From the NCBI RefSeq assembly GCF_029946185.1, contig NZ_JAQSEA010000046.1, positions 1-64,000 on the forward strand: 64,000 bases of DNA, written 5' to 3'. Made by a program: the position numbers and the translations under genes. Of this stretch, positions 1 through 8,137 are shown piece after piece (position 1 is the stretch's first letter; every line of letters begins with the position of its first letter). A model generated the notes under the pieces. That model had not been told where the DNA came from and ran no database searches. It worked only from the letters and a program-made list of their open reading frames with translations. The stretch is from Prosthecobacter sp. Lineage in GTDB: Bacteria; Verrucomicrobiota; Verrucomicrobiia; Verrucomicrobiales; Verrucomicrobiaceae.

Positions 1-1450
1 CCTGTTCACGTGCCTTCGTGAGGTAAATCACCGCCTGAGCGTTGTTGCGCAGCTTGAGATGAAGCTGGCCGATGTTCCCATACGCACGCAGCCGTTCGAC
101 GCCGAGGGCGGGGGATTGTTCCAGTGCAGGCAGGCCGCGCATGCAGTAGGCCAGCGCATCGCGGAGCTGCTCTTTCTGAAAGCCTGCCTCCATCTCATTG
201 CCCGTAGGGGTCTGCAGCAGTTGCGTGAGAAATTGGTCCACCGCGTTCTGCGAGTTCTGCAGGTTTTGATCCGCCACCGCTTTCGCGCTGTGCTCGTTGT
301 CGCGCTCACCTGTCAGCAGATCGATGCGGCTGCTGAGCACATCATTTTCCATCTTATGCACATCATTGATGGTGGCGATGGTGTTCTGCGCCTTGTTCAG
401 ATTTCGCTGTGTTTTAAAGGCGTAAACAAAGCACAGCACGAAAATGGTGAGCAGCGCGATTGCCGTGGTCTGCAGTGAGAGCACCTTCTTCGCCTGCTTC
501 TGCCGCTCGCGGACCGTCTGATCACGTGATTCTTCGAGCAAGTAGTCGCTTTCGAGCACCTCAAACTCACGCACAATCTCGCGCATGTCAGCCCAGCGCG
601 CGGCCGGGTTCAAATCCAAGGCTCGTTCGATGATGTTGCGGCGCCGTTCCTCCCACTTGGATTGAGCCGCCTCTGGCCAGTAGATTTTCGGCTGCGCTTT
701 GACGGCGGCCAGCAGCGCATTGCTGTCCACCTGCACTGCCAGTCCAGACGCTGCCTGCTGCCGGGCGCGTTCGACTTCGCTCTCCCACATTTCCGCACCG
801 CGCGGCAGCACGCCATTGAGCAGGCGATACGCCAGCACACCAAAGCTGTACACATCCCACGACGGACCATAGCCGGCGAACACACCATCCGGGTTTTCCG
901 CCTGCTCCGGGCAGAGATGCACAAAATGATCCGTCAGTTCGAGGTGATGAATCCCCCCCACCCATCCCTGCGCGATGTCGGTAAGACGGATCGAAGATTC
1001 CGCGTCGTCCTCCAGCAGGATGTTCGACGGCCGCAGGTTGCCATGCGGGATGCCGTGCTTGTGCAGCCAGGACAGTGCATCGGCCACCTCATAGATATGG
1101 CGCCAGGCCTGCTCCGGAGGCAGGCCGTTGCAGGCGGCTTCCAGCGTCGGCGTCTGCCATTGACGACGGCCATGGTGGTCCTTCGTCATCACGCCGACCA
1201 GTGGCATTACGCAAAAATAGGGCGTTCTGTCAAAACTGTAGCTCTCCACGGGCAGCACACCGCGATGGTGCGGCATCTGCTGCACTGCGCGGAACGCTGT
1301 CGCCAGCGCCTTGCGGTTGATCGCCATCGAACTGAACACCTTCACCGCACAGGCTTTGCCGTTGGTTGACACCGCCCGATACACGGCACCACACCGCCCG
1401 CTGCCGACCAGGTCCTGCAATTCATGTCCGGCGATTTCAGGCAGACTCAT
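1..1450 (-). CDS. Membrane-anchored serine/threonine kinase-like protein, probable pseudokinase (C-terminus beyond window)
   Basis: The minus-strand frame starts at ATG 1450 (MSLPEIAGHEL) and is still open at base 1, so about 483 residues are visible. The N-terminal part is a Hanks-type kinase fold: a glycine loop GSGRCGAVY near residue 16, a VAIK-like CAVKVF with its lysine, an HRD-loop equivalent HGNLRPSNILL around residue 138, and the late motif WDVYSFGVLAYRLL. The catalytic HRD aspartate is replaced by asparagine and DFG reads DIA, so phosphotransfer is doubtful. A single membrane segment follows (roughly bases 415-490), then a coiled/TPR-like region with repeated Ala/Leu helices. The layout resembles bacterial kinase-TM-TPR sensor proteins. 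Cytoplasmic signalling or scaffolding is inferred; no target is visible. Confidence 0.85.
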   Translation of the reverse strand, partial: MSLPEIAGHELQDLVGSGRCGAVYRAVSTNGKACAVKVFSSMAINRKALATAFRAVQQMPHHRGVLPVESYSFDRTPYFCVMPLVGVMTKDHHGRRQWQTPTLEAACNGLPPEQAWRHIYEVADALSWLHKHGIPHGNLRPSNILLEDDAESSIRLTDIAQGWVGGIHHLELTDHFVHLCPEQAENPDGVFAGYGPSWDVYSFGVLAYRLLNGVLPRGAEMWESEVERARQQAASGLAVQVDSNALLAAVKAQPKIYWPEAAQSKWEERRRNIIERALDLNPAARWADMREIVREFEVLESDYLLEESRDQTVRERQKQAKKVLSLQTTAIALLTIFVLCFVYAFKTQRNLNKAQNTIATINDVHKMENDVLSSRIDLLTGERDNEHSAKAVADQNLQNSQNAVDQFLTQLLQTPTGNEMEAGFQKEQLRDALAYCMRGLPALEQSPALGVERLRAYGNIGQLHLKLRNNAQAVIYLTKAREQ

Positions 1451-1612
1451 GCGTGCTTCAGGTTTCTCTAGTGGTGGGTGGTTGACTCGGGATGACGCGG
1501 AAACTGGAGTGGGGCGACATCGAGGGGTGTGTACGATGGGGGCGGAATGGGAAATCTCAAATCTCAAAATCACGCTTTGTAAAAATCGCGTGCCACACAA
1601 GCCAGCGCAGCC

Positions 1613-2062
1613 ATGCTGAATGCACCCTGCATGAAACCTCCGAAGCCAGACCACCGCCAAGAAATCGAGGCGATCTATGCCGAGCTGGAACGCCGTCCGC
1701 TGCCCCGTCAGTGTGAGATGCGCACCGGTTGCTGCCACTTCCGGCTCGCAGGTCACACACCCATGCTCACCCGGGGGGAAGCTTTATATGCAGCCCAAGG
1801 GGTGCGTGCCAGCGGACGCAAGGCACTCAAACCCCATCCTGACGGGGCCTGCCCTCTGCTGGGTCGTGATGGCCGCTGCGGCATCTATAAAAACCGCCCT
1901 TTTGGCTGCCGTACACACTTCTGTGCCGAAGCCGGTGGCATGTATCCACGGAAGCACGTCGCAGATCTCATCCAGCGTCTTGAAGCTCTCGACGAACGTC
2001 TCGGCGGCAGCGGCTCCCGTCCGCTCGAATCCGCAGTCAGTGACGCGCTGTCGGAGATGTGA
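1613..2062 (+). CDS. YkgJ-like cysteine-cluster protein
   Basis: A 149-residue protein with seven cysteines spaced as in the YkgJ/zinc-or-iron-chelating family: C34, C40-C41, C80, C89, C99 and C104, including the motifs RTGCC and CRTHFC. The family is thought to bind a metal ion or iron-sulfur cluster, but its biochemical role is poorly known. A second in-frame ATG at 1631 (MKPPKPDH) is an equally plausible start and would remove six residues. It stands alone, converging on the cytochrome-domain gene downstream with only one base between the stops. Confidence 0.75.
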   Translation: MLNAPCMKPPKPDHRQEIEAIYAELERRPLPRQCEMRTGCCHFRLAGHTPMLTRGEALYAAQGVRASGRKALKPHPDGACPLLGRDGRCGIYKNRPFGCRTHFCAEAGGMYPRKHVADLIQRLEALDERLGGSGSRPLESAVSDALSEM

Positions 2063-2063
2063 C

Positions 2064-2636
2064 TCAAGGCGCCGCGCAATCACGCGCCAGCTTCTGGCTG
2101 GCCTCGGACAGCCTCGTCAGCGCCACAGTTGCCTCTTTACCGTTGGCTGGCAGCTTCAACACCACGTTCTCGCCTTCCAGGCGCACAAAGCCCGCCTTGA
2201 TCGTTTTGCCTTCGGTACTGGTCCAGCTCATGATCGGTGGCAGCGACTTTTTGGCAGCAACCGGGGCCAGTTTCGGTGCATCCTTGTCAAAACTAGCTCC
2301 TTCGCTGATCCATTCCGTGATCTTTTTGATGTCCGTGTCCGAGAGCTGTTCTTGGGGCGGCATATGGTTCTTGCCGTCATTGACGAGAACTTCGAGGAAA
2401 TGGCTTTCTGAGGGTTTCCCCGGGCGGATCTGCGCCACATCGTTGTCCTTGATGTCCAGCTTGAAGGTCTCCAAGTCATCGAAGACAAAGCCACCTTTCT
2501 TTTTCCCAGTTTTCTCACTGTGGCATTCGTAGCAGTTCCTCTCCAGAATGGGCGCGATGTCCTTCTTGAAATCCGCCGCGAAGACGGATGAGGTAGCAAG
2601 GAATGGAACGATCAGGGAAAGGCGAAGCAGGGGCAT
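2064..2636 (-). CDS. Secreted planctomycete-type cytochrome c domain protein
   Basis: About 190 residues from ATG 2636, chosen because it directly begins a signal peptide (MPLLRLSLIVPFLATSSVFA). The mature part opens with DFKKDIAPILERNCYECH, the hallmark of the planctomycete cytochrome C (PSCyt1) domain, with one heme-binding CxxCH at residues 35-39. A typical RPGKPSESHFLEVL / HMPP / ITEWI sequence follows. The C-terminal third (KTIKAGFVRLEGENVVLKL) looks like a small beta domain. PVC bacteria carry many such exported single-heme proteins, usually with DUF1549/DUF1553 partners; here the protein stands alone. An in-frame upstream ATG at 2672 exists but would bury the signal peptide. Confidence 0.8.
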   Translation of the reverse strand: MPLLRLSLIVPFLATSSVFAADFKKDIAPILERNCYECHSEKTGKKKGGFVFDDLETFKLDIKDNDVAQIRPGKPSESHFLEVLVNDGKNHMPPQEQLSDTDIKKITEWISEGASFDKDAPKLAPVAAKKSLPPIMSWTSTEGKTIKAGFVRLEGENVVLKLPANGKEATVALTRLSEASQKLARDCAAP

Positions 2637-2718
2637 GGGTGGCGTTTTTTGAGCTCTGATAGAACGTGCCACCCTGCTTTTCCTTAGCCAGCATCTTTTT
2701 TCCGTGGCATGAGACCCT

Positions 2719-3585
2719 ATGTCTGATCAACGCACCGTCACCGCCGCCGTCGAACTCCTGCCCTTTCTCTTTGAAAGCTGGCCGGACATGAAGCGCACGC
2801 GCCTCAAGCAGTGGCTCAAATTTGGCAGCGTCCGCGTGAATGACCACGCCGTCACCCGCCACGACCACAAGCTCAAGTCCGGCGACAAGATCACCATCAA
2901 AGTGGAGCGCGCCCCGCGTGCCGACGTGAAGCCCATACCCGCCGGTCTCAGCATCGTCTATGAAGACGAGGCCATCATCGTGCTGAACAAAGGCTCCGGC
3001 TGGCTCACCGTGGCCACGGATTCTGGCAGTGGTCGTACAGCCTACGCCGCACTCACCGACCATGTGCGCGGCACCGATGTCCGCAATCGCGTCTGGATCG
3101 TGCATCGTCTGGACCGTGACACCTCCGGCCTCATCGTCTTCGCCAAAACCGAGCCCTTCAAACGCATCCTGCAGCAGAACTGGCATCGCTTCGACAAAAC
3201 CTACCTCGCCATCACCGAAGGCGTCATCAAGCGGGATTCCGGCACCCTGCGCTGCCATCTCAATGAAGAGTTCTCCCTCCGCGTCCGCAGCGTCCCACCG
3301 GATGAAGACACCCGCGAGGCCATCACTCATTTCAAAGTTCTCAAGCGCACCCACCACACCACGCTCGTCGAACTGAAGCTCGAAACCGGCCGCCGCCATC
3401 AGATCCGCGTCCACCTCTCCGACATGGGCCACCCCATCATCGGCGACAAACCCTACGGAGCCACCACAGATCCCGCCCGCCGTCTGGGCCTTCACTCCAG
3501 CGAGCTCCATTTCTTCCACCCTTCGACCGAAGAGAAAATGGACTTTGTTCTACCTCTGCCGGACGCGCTGGCAAAGCTGGTGTGA
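2719..3585 (+). CDS. RluA-family RNA pseudouridine synthase
   Basis: A 288-residue enzyme isomerising uridine to pseudouridine in structured RNA. An S4 RNA-binding domain spans about residues 20-65 (RLKQWLKFGSVRVNDHAVT). The catalytic domain has the family motif HRLDRDTSGLIVFAKT at 129-144, with D132 as the expected catalytic aspartate, then RRHQIRVHLSDMGHPIIGDKPYG and the usual LHFFHP...MDFVLPLP tail. The architecture fits RluC/RluD-type 23S rRNA enzymes or a paralogue; the exact uridine cannot be told from sequence. It is divergent from the cytochrome-domain gene. Confidence 0.9.
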   Translation: MSDQRTVTAAVELLPFLFESWPDMKRTRLKQWLKFGSVRVNDHAVTRHDHKLKSGDKITIKVERAPRADVKPIPAGLSIVYEDEAIIVLNKGSGWLTVATDSGSGRTAYAALTDHVRGTDVRNRVWIVHRLDRDTSGLIVFAKTEPFKRILQQNWHRFDKTYLAITEGVIKRDSGTLRCHLNEEFSLRVRSVPPDEDTREAITHFKVLKRTHHTTLVELKLETGRRHQIRVHLSDMGHPIIGDKPYGATTDPARRLGLHSSELHFFHPSTEEKMDFVLPLPDALAKLV

Positions 3586-3789
3586 CCTCCGGCTTCAACT
3601 CTTCCTTCGTAGCACGAAGAACGGGCCATTACGTTCCCGGACCATACAACGGGGGATCGGGAAAGCGCAAAAGACGATGAAGAGGGCAACGGTGGGCTTC
3701 GTATTTTGAAGATCAAATTCAAGTTCATGCCCCGCTGCTCTCATCATAAAATGGAACACCGTATCGGACCGCCAAGGGGCACTGTGGGC

Positions 3790-4377
3790 ATGCGGTCGCT
3801 GCTGGCCTGCCTGATTGGGGCTGGAGTGGCAGCCGGAGCACTATGGGGGCAGGATCACGGCAAGGAACAGAATACGCCGCCTCCTAAAGTTTCCCCCGCC
3901 GTCGCAAAGACCTCCGCCCCGGCCACAGTCGCCGCTGCGCGGGCACAGGCAAAGCTGCTGCAGGAGGTTTACACCACGACGCTGGAGGCGATGCACCGGC
4001 ACTACTTCCGAAGAGATGGCGCGGTGCTTCCCGCCCGTGCATTGGAAGATGTTTTTGCAAGCATGGCCAAGCTCTCCGGCAGCAATGCCAACTGGATTGC
4101 CGTCAACACCAAGGCGATGAACATCGACCACGAGCCCACCACTTCCTTTGAGAAAAAAGCCGCCGCCGCACTCGCCGCCGGCAAGGAAGATTACGAAGTG
4201 GTCACCGAAAGAATGTACCGGCGGGCCACCGTGATTCCACTCCATTCCAACTGTGTCGGCTGTCATACCAAAATGTTCGACGACCCACCCAAAACTCCAC
4301 GTTTTGCAGGCCTCGTGATCAGCATCTCACTGTCCATGATGGACAAATCAGCCGCAGCCCTCAAAGTGGCTCCATAA
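3790..4377 (+). CDS. Secreted single-heme protein, DUF3365-like
   Basis: About 195 residues from ATG 3790, chosen because it begins a signal-like stretch MRSLLACLIGAGVAAGALWG; an in-frame ATG at 3706 would add 28 residues. The mature protein is Pro/Ala-rich at first, then helical, with one heme-binding CVGCH at about residues 155-159 close to the C-terminus. The layout (ENWVAVNxKA-like NANWIAVNTKAMN, then a late CxxCH) is that of DUF3365-type heme sensor or secreted domains. A periplasmic redox or ligand-sensing role is inferred; no partner gene is adjacent. Confidence 0.7.
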   Translation: MRSLLACLIGAGVAAGALWGQDHGKEQNTPPPKVSPAVAKTSAPATVAAARAQAKLLQEVYTTTLEAMHRHYFRRDGAVLPARALEDVFASMAKLSGSNANWIAVNTKAMNIDHEPTTSFEKKAAAALAAGKEDYEVVTERMYRRATVIPLHSNCVGCHTKMFDDPPKTPRFAGLVISISLSMMDKSAAALKVAP

Positions 4378-4410
4378 GCCACCATCCGCCGCCGCATGCC
4401 TTGCACGGCT

Positions 4411-5016
4411 TCAGCGTTTTTCCCACTTCTGCTTTTCGACCGTCAGATCAATCTCCCAGCGCCCCGTCGCGGCGTTCTTCCGCATGGAGTGTTCGGTGAC
4501 ATTGGCACCCGTGCCAGTCAGTTGCATGCCTTTGGGATCGTCAGGAAATGACCAGCTATGCGTTTTGTCGTTGAACTTGAGCATTCGGTCAAAGTCACCT
4601 TTGGAACCTGCTACATAGGTTGCCTGCCCCATCATTGGGCCGGCTTTGACGAGATCCAGTTCTACCCAATATAGCGCGCGACGTCCGAGCAATTCCATTT
4701 CGATGCCCACCTCGACCAATTGGGATGCCGAACGAAAGAAGGCGGAGCCGGTTTGGATCTTCCTCTCTTTAATCGGCGCATTGACTGTGTAAGTCACGCC
4801 GCCGTTGCCGTCTGTGGTGAGTGTCCTGCCTGCCTGCGGCGCACGAGAATCCTTCTCACTGCCGATGACCATCCGCACGGCCATTCCCGCGAGGGCGCTG
4901 CCGTCTTCGCGCACAAAACGGGCTTTTACCTGAATCGGTTCGGCTGCTGCCTGTTGCGGTGATCCCATAAAACAGAAGAGTAGTCCAGTGAGGAAGGTGA
5001 GGCTAAGGCTTCGCAT
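4411..5016 (-). CDS. Secreted protein of unknown function
   Basis: About 201 residues from ATG 5016 (MRSLSLTFLTGLLFCFMGS), which starts a clear signal peptide ending near QQAAA. I do not recognise a named family. The first half (VKARFVREDGSALAGMAVRMVIG...TLTTDGNGGVTYTVNA) looks like an Ig-like or carboxypeptidase-regulatory beta-sandwich of the kind used in secreted PVC proteins. The rest is beta-rich with few cysteines. An upstream in-frame ATG at 5058 gives 14 extra residues before the signal peptide and is less likely. The gene is convergent with the one-heme gene. Confidence 0.6.
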   Translation of the reverse strand: MRSLSLTFLTGLLFCFMGSPQQAAAEPIQVKARFVREDGSALAGMAVRMVIGSEKDSRAPQAGRTLTTDGNGGVTYTVNAPIKERKIQTGSAFFRSASQLVEVGIEMELLGRRALYWVELDLVKAGPMMGQATYVAGSKGDFDRMLKFNDKTHSWSFPDDPKGMQLTGTGANVTEHSMRKNAATGRWEIDLTVEKQKWEKR

Positions 5017-5151
5017 GAACTGGATTGAAGCAGAACTCTGACCGAGAAGATAGAGCAACTTTTCCGGCCTGAACTATGGGCGGCGCCTCATTCCTGCAGC
5101 GATCAGATTGCAATGGAGGAAACCCCTTTCGTGGCGCGTATGTCGTCACCC

Positions 5152-7821
5152 ATGAAATGTTCCCTTCTTTGTTTCACGGCACTCCTATCGGTGCCGCTGT
5201 TGCCCGCAGCGGAGCTTGTTATCGCAGCAGACAAAACCTGCGATTACCAAATCGTCATACCCGACAAAACGGGGGATCAACTGGCGGACGGCTGGCTGCT
5301 GCTGGGAGCACGGCTGACGCAGGCGGCGCTGGCGAAAAATGGCTTTGAAGTGCCGATCTCCAGTGAGAGCACCAAGTCCCAGGACAAGCCGGGTCTGTAT
5401 CTCGGCGCGACTCAGTTCGCCAAGGCTCAGGGGGTCAGTGTGGATCAGCTCCAGGACTGGACTTACTACCAAAAAGTCGTCGGACGCGACGTGATCATCG
5501 CCGGTCATGACCGGCGCGATCCCATGCGCGGTGGCGATGGCCGGGAGATACCCGTGGCATTGTTGGGCACGATCAAAGGCGTCTGCGATTTCCTGCGCGA
5601 GCACGCAGGCGTGCGCTTTCTTTTCATCAATCATGAACCAGCCCTCTACCCTTCGGAGAGCACGTCAAAGCGTCCCATCAAGGACGACGGCCCGCTCCAG
5701 TTCGACACCCGCAGCATCGCCATTCTGCCAGTGGAAAAGATCACGCTGCCGGCGGATCTCGACCTCAAAAAGACGCCACTGATGGTGGCCAGTTATGACA
5801 ATCCCCAGGAGTCGCTGTTCAAGATCGCGAACAACTTCTTTCCCCGGCTCGGCTCGCTGCAAGGCGGCGAGGTGCGCTGGTATGATGTGCTGCCGACGGA
5901 AAAGTACGGCAAAACGCACCCCGAGTACTTCGCCCTAACCAAAGATGGCAGGCGAGCCTGCGAACTGAAGGTCGGCTTCGATCACTACATGCAGTATTGT
6001 CCCACCAACCCAGGCGTGCAGGACCTCATGTTTGCGGAGACGGAAAAGCAGATCGCCGCCGGGCACAAGATCATCCACCTCGCCGGGATGGATGCCTACC
6101 GCCTTTGCCAGTGCAACTGCGATGACTGCAACAAGCTCTTTGGCAGGAAGGCCATGTCGTGGGAGGAGACACGCGCCCGCGGTGACAGCGGCAAGCTCTG
6201 GCAGGCCTTCTTTCGCATCACGGAGCGTGCGCGTGCACAGCATCCTGACGTGCGCTTTGTTGTGCTCAATTACCAGGACACGCCCGTATCTGCCAAGGTC
6301 ATCCAGCGCTTCCCGGACAACGTCATCGTCAATGTGCAGTTCGCCTCCCAGCGTGACTTTGACCGGCTGGCAGGCGTGGAGTTTCCCGCTGGCATCTGCG
6401 GCTTTGAGGAAACCTTCACCGGCTTCGGTCAGGCCGGGCCCTATATTGCCGAACGCACGCCCGAGCACATGGCGGAGGTGGTAAAGACCATCGCGCGCAA
6501 CAAGGTCAAATGGTCGCACCGGGACGGCGTGATGGGCTATGTGCGCGGCATCCAGGCTCCCGCCTACTATGTTTATGGCCGCATGATGGATGATCCCACT
6601 GCCGACTGGCAAAAGCTGATGGACGAGTTTTGTGTGGCGGCGTTCGGCGAGGTGAAAGTGCCGATGGCGGGTTTCTTCGAAGCCCTGCACGCACAGACCG
6701 CAATCTACTCCGACTACTTCGGCGTCTTCATGGCCGCGTGGGATCGCAAGTACTCCCGCTCACGCTACCACGACAGCAAATGGCATGTGATGAGCATCTA
6801 CACCCCGGAGTTTTGTGCCGATGCGGATACGCTGCTCACCCGCGCGGAAGCTGGCACCCAGGACGCCGACGTCCTTGCGCGGCTGCATCTGATCCGCATC
6901 GAATTCGATTACGCGCGCCAGCTCTCGCGCATCTTTTACCTCCAGAACGCATGGACCATGAATCCCACCCAGGTGAACCTTGATCCGCTCATGGATGCGA
7001 TTGACGCATGGCACGCGAGCCTGGAAAAACTTACCGGTGGCCGCGGACGCACCTCCATAAAAGCGCTCAGCGACTGGCCGCAGATGGTGCCGCTGGGCGG
7101 TCATCAATACACTCACGTCGCGCTGGAGCACCAAGGCTACCAGCAGCAGTGGGACAAGACCTGCATCAACTGGGACACAGAGGCCATCCGCGCCGGGGTG
7201 TTGTCAGACCCGCATGAACTGAAGGTCGCCAGTGTCGAGGCTGAACCCGTGATCGATGCCAAAGCCTGGGAAACCGCGCCAGAGTCATCCTTCCGCCTGC
7301 ATGACAGCATGCCCTTCGCCAACCTCGCCACACGGATGAAGCTGCTGCGCGACAAAACCCACCTCTACGTCCGCGTCGAAAGTCTGCACCCGCTCAAGCA
7401 TCCTGAAGACTTCTACCAGCATGCACCAGACACGGACACCTTCACGCAGGAGTACGTCGAACTCGTCATCGCCCCGCCGGACGCTGGCGGCAAAGTGTAT
7501 CGGTTTGCGGCCAATCCGGTGGCAGGCTCGCGCTACGATGCCGTGTACACACCTGTCAAAAAGAGCCTCAGCGAAGACAAAGCCTGGAACGGCACCTGGC
7601 AGTTTCGCTTCGCCGTCACCGGCAAAAAAGGCCAATACACGCTGCCAGACCGCATGTGGACCGCCTGGTTCAAGATCCCTTTCACCGACCTCGGCACCAC
7701 CCCGCAGCCCGGCGCAATTTGGGGCTTCAATGCCGGTCGTGGCCGCAATGGCCAGAGCCTCCTCTGGCTCGACGCCCTCTCCGGCGTGGCAACGCGGGAG
7801 CTCGGGAAGCTGGAGTTTTAA
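5152..7821 (+). CDS. Secreted DUF4838 protein with C-terminal CBM9-like domain
   Basis: About 889 residues from ATG 5152 (MKCSLLCFTALLSVPLLPAA, a signal peptide); ATGs at 5113 and 5140 lie in frame upstream. An N-terminal alpha/beta region carries GLYLGAT and a GTIKGVCDFLREHAGVRF motif. The central DUF4838 TIM-barrel-like region follows, with HPEYFAL, YCPTNPGVQDL and a cysteine motif CQCNCDDC near residue 315. The last ~190 residues (VIDAKAWETAP...YVELVIAPPDAGGKVYRF) resemble the CBM9-like beta-sandwich found on secreted glycan enzymes. DUF4838 proteins are abundant in Verrucomicrobia and Bacteroidetes and are presumed glycoside-hydrolase-like; substrate and activity are unknown. Confidence 0.8.
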   Translation: MKCSLLCFTALLSVPLLPAAELVIAADKTCDYQIVIPDKTGDQLADGWLLLGARLTQAALAKNGFEVPISSESTKSQDKPGLYLGATQFAKAQGVSVDQLQDWTYYQKVVGRDVIIAGHDRRDPMRGGDGREIPVALLGTIKGVCDFLREHAGVRFLFINHEPALYPSESTSKRPIKDDGPLQFDTRSIAILPVEKITLPADLDLKKTPLMVASYDNPQESLFKIANNFFPRLGSLQGGEVRWYDVLPTEKYGKTHPEYFALTKDGRRACELKVGFDHYMQYCPTNPGVQDLMFAETEKQIAAGHKIIHLAGMDAYRLCQCNCDDCNKLFGRKAMSWEETRARGDSGKLWQAFFRITERARAQHPDVRFVVLNYQDTPVSAKVIQRFPDNVIVNVQFASQRDFDRLAGVEFPAGICGFEETFTGFGQAGPYIAERTPEHMAEVVKTIARNKVKWSHRDGVMGYVRGIQAPAYYVYGRMMDDPTADWQKLMDEFCVAAFGEVKVPMAGFFEALHAQTAIYSDYFGVFMAAWDRKYSRSRYHDSKWHVMSIYTPEFCADADTLLTRAEAGTQDADVLARLHLIRIEFDYARQLSRIFYLQNAWTMNPTQVNLDPLMDAIDAWHASLEKLTGGRGRTSIKALSDWPQMVPLGGHQYTHVALEHQGYQQQWDKTCINWDTEAIRAGVLSDPHELKVASVEAEPVIDAKAWETAPESSFRLHDSMPFANLATRMKLLRDKTHLYVRVESLHPLKHPEDFYQHAPDTDTFTQEYVELVIAPPDAGGKVYRFAANPVAGSRYDAVYTPVKKSLSEDKAWNGTWQFRFAVTGKKGQYTLPDRMWTAWFKIPFTDLGTTPQPGAIWGFNAGRGRNGQSLLWLDALSGVATRELGKLEF

Positions 7822-7870
7822 GTGCTTCCACCCTGTAAACGAGGAGGAAATGGACTTCACTTTGCTTCCT
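7808..7870 (+). pseudogene. Possible remnant of an RluA-type C-terminus
   Basis: Reading across the DUF4838 stop in another frame gives CFHPVNEEEMDFTLLP, which matches the C-terminal signature of RluA enzymes; the intact enzyme at 2719-3585 ends FFHPSTEEKMDFVLPLP. Over 13 codons about 29 of 39 bases agree, with several differences at third positions. No upstream catalytic domain is present, so this would be a short decayed tail or a recombination scar. Chance similarity is possible because the stretch is short. A well-formed Shine-Dalgarno (gaggagg) also precedes an ATG at 7851 that could make a 23-residue peptide. Confidence 0.3.
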
Positions 7871-8137
7871 GTCAGATGTTTTAAAGAAGGTTACGTAAGG
7901 TTATGGTCTGTCATGGTTTAAAGATTTCACATGGTGATGCTTTGCCCCAGGGGCACCGCATTATTTTGCTGTCGAAAGACGCTGGGTTTGGGTGTATAAT
8001 TTGAGTCCTTTATCAGGCCGTGTGTCTGTTAAAAAAACATCGTTCATTTGAAAGCTGCCAATCCTCCTGCTGCGCCCCGTTTTACATTTACCTCGTCTCA
8101 GGCCGCAGCTTTGCCGCTGCTGGGTCTTTGTCGGTGG
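7822..8137 (+). promoter_or_regulatory. Intergenic region with probable promoter of the first giant PEP-CTERM gene
   Basis: This 316-base gap is more AT-rich than the flanking genes. A perfect -10 hexamer TATAAT lies at 7995-8000; 17 bases upstream is a weak -35 candidate (tcgaaa, 7972-7977). Transcription would then begin near 8007, leaving a leader of about 130 bases before ATG 8138. The first ~60 bases contain the RluA-like remnant. No stable terminator hairpin was seen behind the DUF4838 gene. Confidence 0.4.

Noticed and set aside
2515-3519. A 334-residue minus-strand frame across the RluA gene
   Set aside because: Overlaps the intact pseudouridine synthase and the cytochrome gene; no motif.
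7851-7922. A 23-residue peptide with a good Shine-Dalgarno after the DUF4838 gene
   Set aside because: Too short to support as a gene; the purine-rich sequence is better explained by the RluA-like Glu-Glu-Glu codons.
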